NCBI GenBank assembly: GCA_031551455.1
Contig: JAVBNP010000292.1
Coordinates: 1-26,677, forward strand
Length of the DNA: 26,677 nt
Reading direction: 5' to 3'
Source: JAIRLS01 sp031551455
GTDB taxonomy: Bacteria > Bacteroidota > Bacteroidia > Bacteroidales > UBA4181
Shown: one piece after another, positions 1 to 7,184 of the stretch
How positions within the stretch are numbered: the stretch's first letter is position 1
How the letters are laid out: every line of letters starts with the position of its first letter
Program-made: the position numbers and the translations under genes
The notes under the pieces: generated by a model
Database searches by the model: none
What the model saw: only the letters and a program-made list of their open reading frames with translations
Told to the model about the DNA's origin: nothing

Positions 1-120
1 GCGGTTCCGATGCCCGGGGTGGCCCATTAACGGGGCAAAAAACAAACTTGCCCCTTTTCCGCCTAAATAAAAAAATCCCCCGGGGTGAGCCACCCCCTTA
101 TTTTGGATATTTAAAAAACA
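1..120. other. G/C-rich hairpin segment before truncated glycosidase
   Basis: This stretch does not encode the missing part of the following glycosidase: in that gene's frame there are stops at 28-30, 64-66 and 112-114. It contains two near-identical 14-mers, cccggggtggccca at 13-26 and cccggggtgagcca at 79-92. It also has two hairpins: ggggcaa 32-38 pairing with ttgcccc 48-54, and ggggtg 82-87 pairing with cacccc 91-96, the second followed by a short T-rich stretch. It could be a contig edge with poor sequence, a repeat element or a rearrangement junction. The sequence alone does not decide. Confidence 0.5.
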
Positions 121-138
121 CGACTCGACAGTGCGGGA

Positions 139-1221
139 ATGTTGTCGCAAGCGGCTGATTTTGTCAAGGCTTCCGGCGCTTTGAGCGCGCTGTGCTATCG
201 CGAGGAAATTGAGATGGCTTTGCGAACGCCCGAATTAGCCGGATTTCAGTTGCTCGATCTGCAGGACTTTCCGGGACAAGGAACCGCCTTGGTGGGAATC
301 CTCGACGCTTTTATGGACTCGAAGGGAGTTATCAAACGCGAAAAATGGACGGAATTCTGCAATGATATCGTTCCCTTGGCATTGTTTTCGAAATATTGTT
401 GGACAAATGCCGAAACTTTTGTCGCCGATATTGAGGTTGCCCATTACGGAAAAGCGGATTTGTCGGCGGAAGAAATAATATGCTCGTTAATTTCGCAAGA
501 AGGTAGTGTATTGTTTGAACAAACATTAAATAAACGGGATATCGTACAGGGTAAACTTAATCCCGTTCAACGTATCGAAATTCCGTTGGATAAAATAAAC
601 AAGCATCAAAAACTTACATTTTCGGTACAACTTAAAAGCTCGGGCTATCACAATGCTTGGAATATTTGGGTGTACGCTGCGGGTGGGAACGACATACGCG
701 AGGGAATTATCGGAAAGGTAGGGGTGACGCGCGACCAAAAACAATGCGACCAAGCTGTTCGCGAAGGCAAAGCCGTGTTGTATATTCCCCGACGATTCGA
801 TATCAAAATCCGTTCGGTATCCGGAATGTTCGTCACCGATTTTTGGAACTATCCCATGTTCAAGAAAATGGCCGACGAACGAGGCGTAGAATCGTCTCCC
901 GGAACATTGGGTATTCTTGTCGATCCCGATCATGCCGTATTTCGTGCCTTCCCGACGGATTTTCATGCCGATTGGCAATGGTGGAACATTGTAAAAAAAT
1001 CTCGCCCGATGATACTTGACTCATCCTATCCCTCGGATTACAAACCGATCGTTCAAGTGATCGATAACTTTGTCGACAACCGTAAGTTGGGATTAATATA
1101 CGAAATACCCGGTTCCGGCGGGAAAGCGCTTGTTTGTTCATCGGACTTGTTTGCCGTAAAAGACGAACCGGAGGTAAAAGCATTGTTTAACAGCCTTGTT
1201 GAATATCTTGAATCTAATTAA
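139..1221 (+). CDS. C-terminal fragment of a family 2 glycoside hydrolase (5' truncated)
   Basis: The 360 residues match the C-terminal third of large Bacteroidota family 2 glycoside hydrolases, which normally run to about 900 residues. Residues 1-65 carry the last part of the TIM barrel, with the typical RTPELAGFQLLDLQDFPGQG stretch near residues 29-48. A beta-sandwich follows (about 85-185), then the terminal domain (about 205-355) with FPTDFHADWQWW and an IDNFVDNRKLG segment. The sugar-binding domains, the start of the barrel and the catalytic glutamates are missing. Homology seems to begin a few codons before the ATG (RLDSAG in the same frame from about 124), so this ATG is just the first internal methionine. 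It is probably a dead remnant or a gene cut by the contig edge. An A-run frameshift near 111-118 is possible. The next gene is in the same orientation directly downstream. Confidence 0.72.
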   Translation: MLSQAADFVKASGALSALCYREEIEMALRTPELAGFQLLDLQDFPGQGTALVGILDAFMDSKGVIKREKWTEFCNDIVPLALFSKYCWTNAETFVADIEVAHYGKADLSAEEIICSLISQEGSVLFEQTLNKRDIVQGKLNPVQRIEIPLDKINKHQKLTFSVQLKSSGYHNAWNIWVYAAGGNDIREGIIGKVGVTRDQKQCDQAVREGKAVLYIPRRFDIKIRSVSGMFVTDFWNYPMFKKMADERGVESSPGTLGILVDPDHAVFRAFPTDFHADWQWWNIVKKSRPMILDSSYPSDYKPIVQVIDNFVDNRKLGLIYEIPGSGGKALVCSSDLFAVKDEPEVKALFNSLVEYLESN

Positions 1222-1323
1222 AATATGTTTGTTTCCCGACAATACTCTTTAAACATGAAAAATCAGCATGAAGTAAATCCGGTTACCGTTAAATCCGGGC
1301 CGAAAACTATAAAACTCGTTATC

Positions 1324-4300
1324 ATGAATAAGATTTTCCTTTTTTTCATTTTCTCCCTTTTATGCGATACTGTTTTGTCGCAGGACTCCGTGCGCAGGCA
1401 AACCGCTTATTCCGTTCGTGAAAAGACGGAAATTGTCTCCTTGAACGGTACTTGGGATTTTAAATATATCCTCGGCGAAAAACTGCCGAATGTTGATACC
1501 GGATTTTATGAACCCGGATTTCAAATGACTGATTGGGGAAAAATCAATGTCCCTTCTCATTGGGAGATCGCCGGGAAAAGCAGGCTTCGCTACGGATGGG
1601 AAACAGAGGCGGGTAGGGGACTTTACCGTACCTTTTTTACGGTTCCCGGGAATTGGGAAGGAAAACATGTTTTTATCCGTTTCGACGGAGTGCTTTACGG
1701 ATATAAACTTTATGTAAACGGCCGATTTGCCGGCGAATGGAACAGTTCATTTAATCCCTGCCAATTTGATATCACTCCCTTTATCAATCGCGATGGTCCG
1801 AATTTGCTGGCTGTTGATGTGACAAATCGCTCCAAAGGATGGGAGTTTGACACCAATGATTGTTGGGGATTGACGGGAATATTTCGGGATGTGGAGTTGT
1901 TTCCGGTACCGGAGCTGCATTTCAGGGATCTGGTTTTTCGCAGTTATCTGAGCGGGGATAACGGAGCTCTTCTGAACTTTGATGTTGATGTTTCCGCTTT
2001 CAATCGGGTGAAACCGGGATCAAAAGTTCAGATCACGCTGTTCGATCAAGCGATGCGGAACATTTGTTCTTTCAGTGAATCGATCGTGCCCGGAAAAGAG
2101 AATTACCGATTCGAAAAAGAGGTTCGCAATGTTAACTGTTGGACTGCGGAAACCCCGTATCTGTACACGATGACGGCGAAAATTCTCGATTCCCGGGGAA
2201 GGGTTGTACAGCAGGTGCGTGAAAAAGTGGGAATTCGTGAAATTTCTATCGAAAATGGGATCTTTTTGGTTAACCGCAAACCGGTGTTGTTGCGCGGCAT
2301 ATGCAGCTTTGAAATTGATCCTCGCGTAGGACGCGCACTCACGGACTATGAGATTTTGCAAGATCTGACAATGATGAAGGCTGCCGACGTTAATTTCATT
2401 CGGACCGCGAGCTATCCCCACCATCCCCGTTTTCTCGAACTGTGCGATGAGATGGGCTTTTATGTGGCGTGTGAAGTTCCGTTCGGATTCGGAGAAAAGC
2501 ATCTTACGGATCCGGATTATCAAATCGATCTGTATAACCGAGCCGAAGCTACTTTGACTCGGGACAAGAATCGACCTTCGGTTATTTTTTGGACCGTAGG
2601 CAATGAAAATCCCTATACCTCGCTCGTGGAAAAAACACTTATGTATGTCAAAGAAAAAGATCCGACTCGTCCTCGGGCAACTCCGTCCGCACGATTGGAC
2701 TTCTTGCGCGATTGGACAACTTATTCGGATAATATCGATATTTATGCTTTCCATTACCCGGCTCCGGAGCTGTTGGATAGTTTGGCGCCGTTACTGAAAA
2801 AACCGGTCATTCTCACCGAGTACTCGCATTCGCTCGGGTTGGCATTTGAACACCTTGAAGCGGTTTATGACCGAATGCTGAAATACGACCATTTTGCGGG
2901 AGGAAGTATTTGGCACTGGGCTGACCAAGGCATACTTATGCCGAAAACGAGAAAAGAATTTCTTGCCGATGATGCGCCGGTTATGGGCGTATGGAAGGAC
3001 ACCTTGACATACTACAACAGTTACGGCGACAAAGGCACGGACGGGATTGTTTATTCCGATCGATATCCTTCGGAAGACCTTTGGTATATGCGAAAAGTAT
3101 ACAGCCCGTTTATTATACACAATAAAGAGTTTACGATTTTGCCCGGCAGGCAGCGGATTTCGCTTGAAATTGAAAATCGCTTCGATTTCACGTCCATGCA
3201 AGGATACCAAATCAAATGGCAACTGAAAGGCTATCGAGAGAGTTTTGCTTCCGGGACCTTGTATTCCGATTTATCTCCCCGAAAAAAAGGAACGCTGGAA
3301 TTGGATCTTACGATACCTTCCCGAGACGAAAATGTTTTTTGGTTGGAGATGGCTTGCATATCTCCCTCGGGAATACAAGTTTATGAAAAGAACATAACGC
3401 TTTATGTTAAGGAAAGGTTGTCGTATTTGGATGTTTACCGAACCGGTCTTTCTTCACCCGTAAAAATCAAGCGTAAAAGCGGTAACGTTTTTGCTTCCGA
3501 ATCATATTCGTTTGCTTTGGGACGGGACGGGCGGGTTGTATTCAAAGGACCCGACGGTCAACCCGTTATTGATGGTTTACCGGTACTCCGGGTCGGACGT
3601 AAGCCGTCCATAAGTACGGCGTATCAAACGATTCGACGCAAAAAGGCATTTTACTGGAATCCTTACCTGCTTACACCCCGCTTGCTTTCTCACAAGACAG
3701 AAAATACGACAAACGGGATATCCTTGGAAGTTAAATACCGTTGGGACCGACAGGAAAAACCGGAAGAATATGTTGATGGTAAAGTGATTTACCGGTTTGC
3801 TCCCGATGGGTTGCTTGAAGTAACCTACGAACTGGAACCGGTCAATGGTACTGACGCCTTTTTGGAACTGGGGTTGGGCTTTGAATTGGCTGCGAATTTC
3901 GATATATTTCGTTGGGTCGGAGAGGGGCCGTTTGCAACAACGCCCGGTAAAAACGCTTTTAATGAACCGGGTGTGTGGGGACTTCACAAGGACGATCTGC
4001 GATTTTCCGGAAACCGTGCCGATGTCGATATCGCATTGTTTTCCGCCGGAACATCCGCATCGGGTTTGGGATATATCGGTAACCGAAATCAATTGGGCGT
4101 GGAGAACATAAATGGAACGATTGTGCTGACGGATAACCGTTGGGTTGTCGGTTACGGAACCAAGAGTACAAAAACGGGAGCGGGAGAAAAACCCGTTTCC
4201 GAAATGGGACGTGTACGGGGAACTTTTTATTTGGTTCCGGTTAACTCGAAATCCCCGGTTTTCAATGACGTATTCGATCCTTCCAAAACGATTGTTCCCG

Positions 4301-4332
4301 AAATACCCTTTGAGAAGAGTTACGGATTTTAA
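1324..4332 (+). CDS. Exported family 2 glycoside hydrolase, beta-galactosidase-like
   Basis: Retaining glycosidase, probably acting in the periplasm or at the surface on beta-linked plant or host glycans. The ATG at 1324 is preferred because it begins a clean signal peptide (MNKIFLFFIFSLLCDTVLSQ). An in-frame ATG at 1225 would put 33 non-hydrophobic residues before it. From the 1324 start (1002 residues): N-terminal jelly roll about 60-200 with WGLTGIFRDVELF, Ig-like domain about 205-320, TIM barrel about 320-590, and LacZ-type C-terminal sandwich about 730-990. The acid/base is E428 in WTVGNENP and the nucleophile E499 in ILTEYSHSLG; both are present. The C-terminal domain has WVGEGPFATTPGKN where LacZ has a WYGRGPxE-type motif, so the aglycone side probably differs from true LacZ. 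The substrate is uncertain. It is probably co-transcribed with the truncated glycosidase upstream. Confidence 0.9.
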   Translation: MNKIFLFFIFSLLCDTVLSQDSVRRQTAYSVREKTEIVSLNGTWDFKYILGEKLPNVDTGFYEPGFQMTDWGKINVPSHWEIAGKSRLRYGWETEAGRGLYRTFFTVPGNWEGKHVFIRFDGVLYGYKLYVNGRFAGEWNSSFNPCQFDITPFINRDGPNLLAVDVTNRSKGWEFDTNDCWGLTGIFRDVELFPVPELHFRDLVFRSYLSGDNGALLNFDVDVSAFNRVKPGSKVQITLFDQAMRNICSFSESIVPGKENYRFEKEVRNVNCWTAETPYLYTMTAKILDSRGRVVQQVREKVGIREISIENGIFLVNRKPVLLRGICSFEIDPRVGRALTDYEILQDLTMMKAADVNFIRTASYPHHPRFLELCDEMGFYVACEVPFGFGEKHLTDPDYQIDLYNRAEATLTRDKNRPSVIFWTVGNENPYTSLVEKTLMYVKEKDPTRPRATPSARLDFLRDWTTYSDNIDIYAFHYPAPELLDSLAPLLKKPVILTEYSHSLGLAFEHLEAVYDRMLKYDHFAGGSIWHWADQGILMPKTRKEFLADDAPVMGVWKDTLTYYNSYGDKGTDGIVYSDRYPSEDLWYMRKVYSPFIIHNKEFTILPGRQRISLEIENRFDFTSMQGYQIKWQLKGYRESFASGTLYSDLSPRKKGTLELDLTIPSRDENVFWLEMACISPSGIQVYEKNITLYVKERLSYLDVYRTGLSSPVKIKRKSGNVFASESYSFALGRDGRVVFKGPDGQPVIDGLPVLRVGRKPSISTAYQTIRRKKAFYWNPYLLTPRLLSHKTENTTNGISLEVKYRWDRQEKPEEYVDGKVIYRFAPDGLLEVTYELEPVNGTDAFLELGLGFELAANFDIFRWVGEGPFATTPGKNAFNEPGVWGLHKDDLRFSGNRADVDIALFSAGTSASGLGYIGNRNQLGVENINGTIVLTDNRWVVGYGTKSTKTGAGEKPVSEMGRVRGTFYLVPVNSKSPVFNDVFDPSKTIVPEIPFEKSYGF

Positions 4333-4390
4333 ACTCTTTGTAAGATCAAGATATAAGCTATGGTTGAAAATCAACCGACTTTAATTCAAA

Positions 4391-4448
4391 CATTTTGGCT
4401 AAAATAAGTCATTTTGTCACTTTGATGCATTTTGTCAATGACAAAATG
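4391..4448. promoter_or_regulatory. Repeated cattttgtca motif, candidate operator before hsp20
   Basis: The 10-mer cattttgtca occurs at 4410-4419 and 4428-4437 and again inverted at 4439-4448, making a perfect 10-bp dyad around position 4438. A weaker copy (cattttggct) lies at 4391-4400, so direct copies are 18-19 bp apart. There is no T-run after the dyad, which argues against a plain terminator for the glycosidase. It sits about 140 bp before the Hsp20 start, where a transcription factor could bind. No regulator can be named from the sequence. Confidence 0.45.
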
Positions 4449-4461
4449 TCGCTATTTGGTT

Positions 4462-4491
4462 TTGTGTTTTTGAAAACAAGGTGCTTATAAT
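4462..4491 (+). promoter_or_regulatory. Weak sigma70-like promoter candidate for hsp20
   Basis: TTGTGT at 4462-4467 is followed after 18 bp by a perfect TATAAT at 4486-4491. No TAnnTTTG Bacteroidota -7 element is visible in this intergenic region. The match may be chance in A/T-rich DNA. Confidence 0.25.
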
Positions 4492-4574
4492 GAATCGATT
4501 GTGTTGTTTGAACAAAAATAACGGCATCAATGTTGAAAATAACATAGCAGATTTCATTATAAAATTAAATATTT

Positions 4575-4580
4575 AGGAGG
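4575..4580 (+). promoter_or_regulatory. Strong Shine-Dalgarno AGGAGG of hsp20
   Basis: AGGAGG ends 8 bases before the ATG at 4589 and fixes that start. Such a complete Shine-Dalgarno is uncommon in Bacteroidota, and most other genes in the window lack one. Confidence 0.7.
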
Positions 4581-4588
4581 ATTAGAAA

Positions 4589-5017
4589 ATGTTAGTAAAA
4601 AAGCACAGTAATTATCTGCCGACATTGGCCGGCGATTTTTGGGGAGAAGATATGCTTCCCGACTTTTTGGGCAATCAAGATTGGAGTTTGACTCCCGCTG
4701 TCAACATTATCGAAAGCGATAAAGACTTTAAGATTGAAGTGGCTGCTCCCGGTCTAAAAAAAGAAGACTTTAAGGTACATGTGGAAAAAAATCTTTTGGA
4801 GATTTCGGCCGAAAAAGAGGATAAAAAAGAAATTTCGGAGAGCAAGTATCTTCGGAAAGAGTTTAGTTATTCGCAATTCAAACGGACATTCAGTTTGCCG
4901 AATTATGTCGATGCCGACAAAATCACGGCTTCTCAAAAAGACGGTGTATTGATCGTGGAAATTCCGAAAAAGGATGAAGCAAAAGTAAATCCCAAAAAAC
5001 AAATCGAGATTTCGTAA
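4589..5017 (+). CDS. Small heat shock protein, Hsp20/alpha-crystallin family
   Basis: ATP-independent cytoplasmic holdase that binds unfolding proteins and keeps them refoldable. The 142 residues are a normal bacterial length. The N-terminal arm (1-33) is followed by the alpha-crystallin domain, about 34-127, with PAVNIIESDKDFKIEVAAPG at its start and the DGVLIVEIPKK beta-strand near 118-128. The C-terminal tail has an I-x-I motif (I139-E-I141), which in this family docks into a neighbouring subunit during oligomer assembly. The gene stands alone: 256 bp from the glycosidase upstream, with its own strong ribosome binding site and its own terminator. The regulatory dyads upstream suggest stress control, but the regulator is unknown. 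Confidence 0.95.
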   Translation: MLVKKHSNYLPTLAGDFWGEDMLPDFLGNQDWSLTPAVNIIESDKDFKIEVAAPGLKKEDFKVHVEKNLLEISAEKEDKKEISESKYLRKEFSYSQFKRTFSLPNYVDADKITASQKDGVLIVEIPKKDEAKVNPKKQIEIS

Positions 5018-5030
5018 TCCGAACGTGAAA

Positions 5031-5064
5031 AATAAGAGGTTGCTGCAAAGCAGCCTCTTATTTT
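5031..5064 (+). terminator. Rho-independent terminator after hsp20
   Basis: aataagagg at 5031-5039 pairs with cctcttatt at 5054-5062. The stem is extended inward by ttgc/gcag pairing, and a run of T follows. Confidence 0.75.
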
Positions 5065-5093
5065 ATGTCGTAGAATGCAAATTTTTTTTATCA

Positions 5094-5125
5094 TTCGTAA
5101 AATGAACCTCTTATTCTTACGTTTG
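5094..5125 (+). promoter_or_regulatory. Bacteroidota-type promoter before DUF4382 lipoprotein
   Basis: The -7 element TACGTTTG (5118-5125) matches TAnnTTTG. It is preceded after a 20-bp spacer by TTCG (5094-5097), one mismatch from the -33 TTTG. Transcription would start around 5132, about 60 bases before the ATG. Confidence 0.45.
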
Positions 5126-5191
5126 TAATATCATAATACGGTTGGCATATCGTTTGCCATTGTATGTATTGTCAAACACAAATATGTATTT

Positions 5192-5989
5192 ATGAAATAT
5201 TTAAAAGTCATTGCATTATTGTTTATATCGGCAGCTATGATATTTTGGAGCTGTAACGATAACAATAATGATAACTCGAACGGTACCACCAAATTGGAAG
5301 TAAGATTGACCGATGCACCGGCATCGTATGATGCGGTAAATATCGATATTCAAGAAATAAAGATCAATGCCTCGGATTCGGAAAATTCGGGTTGGCAAAC
5401 ACTTAATGTACTGAAACCGGGTGTTTACAATTTGCTCGATTTTCGTAACGGAGTGGATACGCTTCTTGCTTCGCAGGAAGTGCCTGCCGGAAAAATCAGT
5501 CAAATACGCTTTGTTTTGGGGTCGAACAATACCGTCGTAAAGGACGGGGTTTCTCATCTGCTGGCGACACCTTTGGCTCAAACAAGCGGTTTGAAGTTGA
5601 ATCTTCATACGGAGCTTGTTGCCGGCGTTACTTACAGGCTGTGGATAGACTTTGACGCCGCGCGTTCGATTGTTGAAAAAGGGAATGGCGGTTATTCGCT
5701 TAAACCGGTGTTGCGCGCTTACACGGAAGCAACAGGTGGAACTATTCGCGGGAATGTGAAACCCGCCGAAGCACTGCCGATTGTGTGGGCTGTGCTCGGA
5801 CAGGATAGCGTCATGGCACAACCCGATATCGCCGGAGATTTTCTCATTCCGGGCTTAACCCCGAGCGCTTCGTGGAAAATAGGATTTGATGCCAACGCTG
5901 CCACGGGATATGTCGATCGGGTGATTACGAATATTTCGGTTACTGCAGGAAAAGTAACCGCATTGGATTCGGTTGTTCTGGAAAAGTAA
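5192..5989 (+). CDS. DUF4382 domain lipoprotein
   Basis: Predicted lipid-anchored envelope protein of 265 residues. The N-terminus is a type II signal peptide with lipobox FWSC, cysteine at residue 21, followed by an N/D-rich spacer (NDNNNDN) that may favour surface export in Bacteroidota. Residues about 33-180 are the DUF4382 domain, recognised by its opening KLEVRLTDAPASYDAVNIDI and the later LLDFRNGVDTLLA. Residues about 183-265 look like a small carboxypeptidase-regulatory-like beta-sandwich (GGTIRGNVKPAE onward). The biochemical role of DUF4382 is not known to me. It may bind an extracellular ligand. The gene is monocistronic, with its own promoter candidate and terminator. Confidence 0.88.
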   Translation: MKYLKVIALLFISAAMIFWSCNDNNNDNSNGTTKLEVRLTDAPASYDAVNIDIQEIKINASDSENSGWQTLNVLKPGVYNLLDFRNGVDTLLASQEVPAGKISQIRFVLGSNNTVVKDGVSHLLATPLAQTSGLKLNLHTELVAGVTYRLWIDFDAARSIVEKGNGGYSLKPVLRAYTEATGGTIRGNVKPAEALPIVWAVLGQDSVMAQPDIAGDFLIPGLTPSASWKIGFDANAATGYVDRVITNISVTAGKVTALDSVVLEK

Positions 5990-6008
5990 GATTTTTTGAG
6001 TTAAGTGT

Positions 6009-6045
6009 AAACGGGTAGCTCCAAAGAGCTATCCGTTTCTTTTTC
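6009..6045 (+). terminator. Rho-independent terminator after DUF4382 gene
   Basis: aaacggg-tagctc pairs with gagcta-tccgttt around the loop caaa (one G-T pair), followed by ctttttc. Confidence 0.8.
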
Positions 6046-6141
6046 AAAATACTTATGCGGAGTAAAAGAAATTTGAAAAGAATGGATTAATGATTTTCCG
6101 ATCAATAATTTTTTCGTTTTGTAAGGACGGGTGTCATTCCT

Positions 6142-6173
6142 TTTGGCCGATAAAAGGAAAAAACTTATCTTTG
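6142..6173 (+). promoter_or_regulatory. Canonical Bacteroidota promoter of nagB
   Basis: TTTG (6142-6145), a 20-bp spacer and TATCTTTG (6166-6173) fit the TTTG-N19-21-TAnnTTTG consensus of the Bacteroidota primary sigma factor exactly. The inferred start is near 6180, giving a 5' leader of about 120 bases. Confidence 0.75.
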
Positions 6174-6301
6174 TTCGAAAAGATCCGAATAAAAATAAGG
6201 TCTTTCGAGATACAAAATAATGATTAACGGTTCCAAATGTCGACGATTTGTGTCGATTGCAGGTGAAATACGAATAATAATCACACTAAAAATAAATTAA
6301 C

Positions 6302-7096
6302 ATGCGTCTCATCATTCAACCCGATTACGAAAAAATATCCCGTTGGGCAGCAAATCACATTGTCTCGAAAATCAATGCATTCGCACCGACGGAAAACAAA
6401 CCTTTTGTTTTGGGATTGCCCACGGGCTCATCGCCGATCGGGACTTACAAGGAACTGATTCGTCTGTACAAAGCCGGTAAAGTTTCGTTCAAAAACGTGA
6501 TTACATTCAATATGGACGAATATGTGGGAATTCCGCGCGAACATCCGCAAAGTTATTATTCGTTCATGTGGAACAACTTGTTTGCTCACATCGATATTCC
6601 GAAAGAAAACGTGAACATTCTGAACGGCAATGCTTCTGATTTGGCGGCTGAATGCCAACGCTACGAGGATAAAATCAAATCGTACGGAAAAATACAACTC
6701 TTTTTGGGCGGTATCGGTCCCGACGGGCACATTGCTTTCAACGAACCGGGCTCGTCGCTGTCGTCGCGTACGCGTGTCAAAACATTGACCACCGATACCA
6801 TCATCGCCAATTCACGCTTTTTCGAAAACGACCTCGCGAAAGTTCCCAGAACGGCGCTGACGGTGGGCGTAGGAACCGTTCTTGATGCGCTGGACGTGCT
6901 TATCATCGTCAACGGGCACAATAAGGCGCGTGCGTTGTATCATGCTGTGGAAGGCAGCATCAATCAGATGTGGACAATCTCGGCATTGCAAATGCATCCG
7001 AAGGGGATCATTGTATGCGACGAAGATGCCACGGCCGAATTAACGGTGGGAACATATAAATATTTTAAGGATATCGAAAAAGAAAATTTATTGTAA
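6302..7096 (+). CDS. nagB: Glucosamine-6-phosphate deaminase
   Basis: Cytoplasmic enzyme that converts glucosamine 6-phosphate to fructose 6-phosphate and ammonia, feeding amino sugars into glycolysis. The 264 residues align almost without gaps to the E. coli enzyme. The phosphate loop LGLPTGSSP is at 37-45, and D72 and E73 lie in NMDEY. The catalytic D141, H143 and E148 lie in GIGPDGHIAFNEP. The allosteric-site residues S151, R158, K160 and Y254 of the E. coli enzyme also appear to be present, so activation by N-acetylglucosamine 6-phosphate is plausible but untested. The gene is single, with no nagA neighbour in the window, and converges on the ATP-grasp gene 88 bp downstream. By controlling glucosamine 6-phosphate it could affect precursor supply for the adjacent polysaccharide locus. 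Confidence 0.97.
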   Translation: MRLIIQPDYEKISRWAANHIVSKINAFAPTENKPFVLGLPTGSSPIGTYKELIRLYKAGKVSFKNVITFNMDEYVGIPREHPQSYYSFMWNNLFAHIDIPKENVNILNGNASDLAAECQRYEDKIKSYGKIQLFLGGIGPDGHIAFNEPGSSLSSRTRVKTLTTDTIIANSRFFENDLAKVPRTALTVGVGTVLDALDVLIIVNGHNKARALYHAVEGSINQMWTISALQMHPKGIIVCDEDATAELTVGTYKYFKDIEKENLL

Positions 7097-7184
7097 AATA
7101 TATTTTTTGCTGCTTGTATCAATATAGTATAAGCTGTTGTGTCTCCGACATTGGGAACATCTGCAAATTATGCGTTTTTTGAAA

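Larger units (their letters stand above)
5990..6301. other. Intergenic region between DUF4382 gene and nagB
   Basis: This 312-base gap holds the terminator of the lipoprotein gene at its left end and the nagB promoter at 6142-6173. A leader of roughly 120 bases follows the promoter. I see no further gene, riboswitch or repeat in it. Confidence 0.6.

Noticed and set aside
1225..1323. Earlier in-frame ATG for the intact glycosidase
   Set aside because: It would place 33 polar residues ahead of a textbook signal peptide beginning at 1324.
2020..2754. 244-residue minus-strand open frame inside the glycosidase
   Set aside because: Antisense to the catalytic barrel of an intact GH2 gene; no recognisable motif.
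1..4332. A polysaccharide utilisation locus with SusC/SusD
   Set aside because: Two glycosidase genes are present but no SusC/SusD-like gene or regulator is found in the window, so this cannot be called from what is visible.
3577..4374. 265-residue minus-strand open frame at the end of the glycosidase
   Set aside because: Antisense to the LacZ-like C-terminal domain; no signal peptide or family features.
4754..5002. 82-residue antisense frame over hsp20
   Set aside because: A shadow of the lysine-rich Hsp20 coding sequence (F/I-rich translation).
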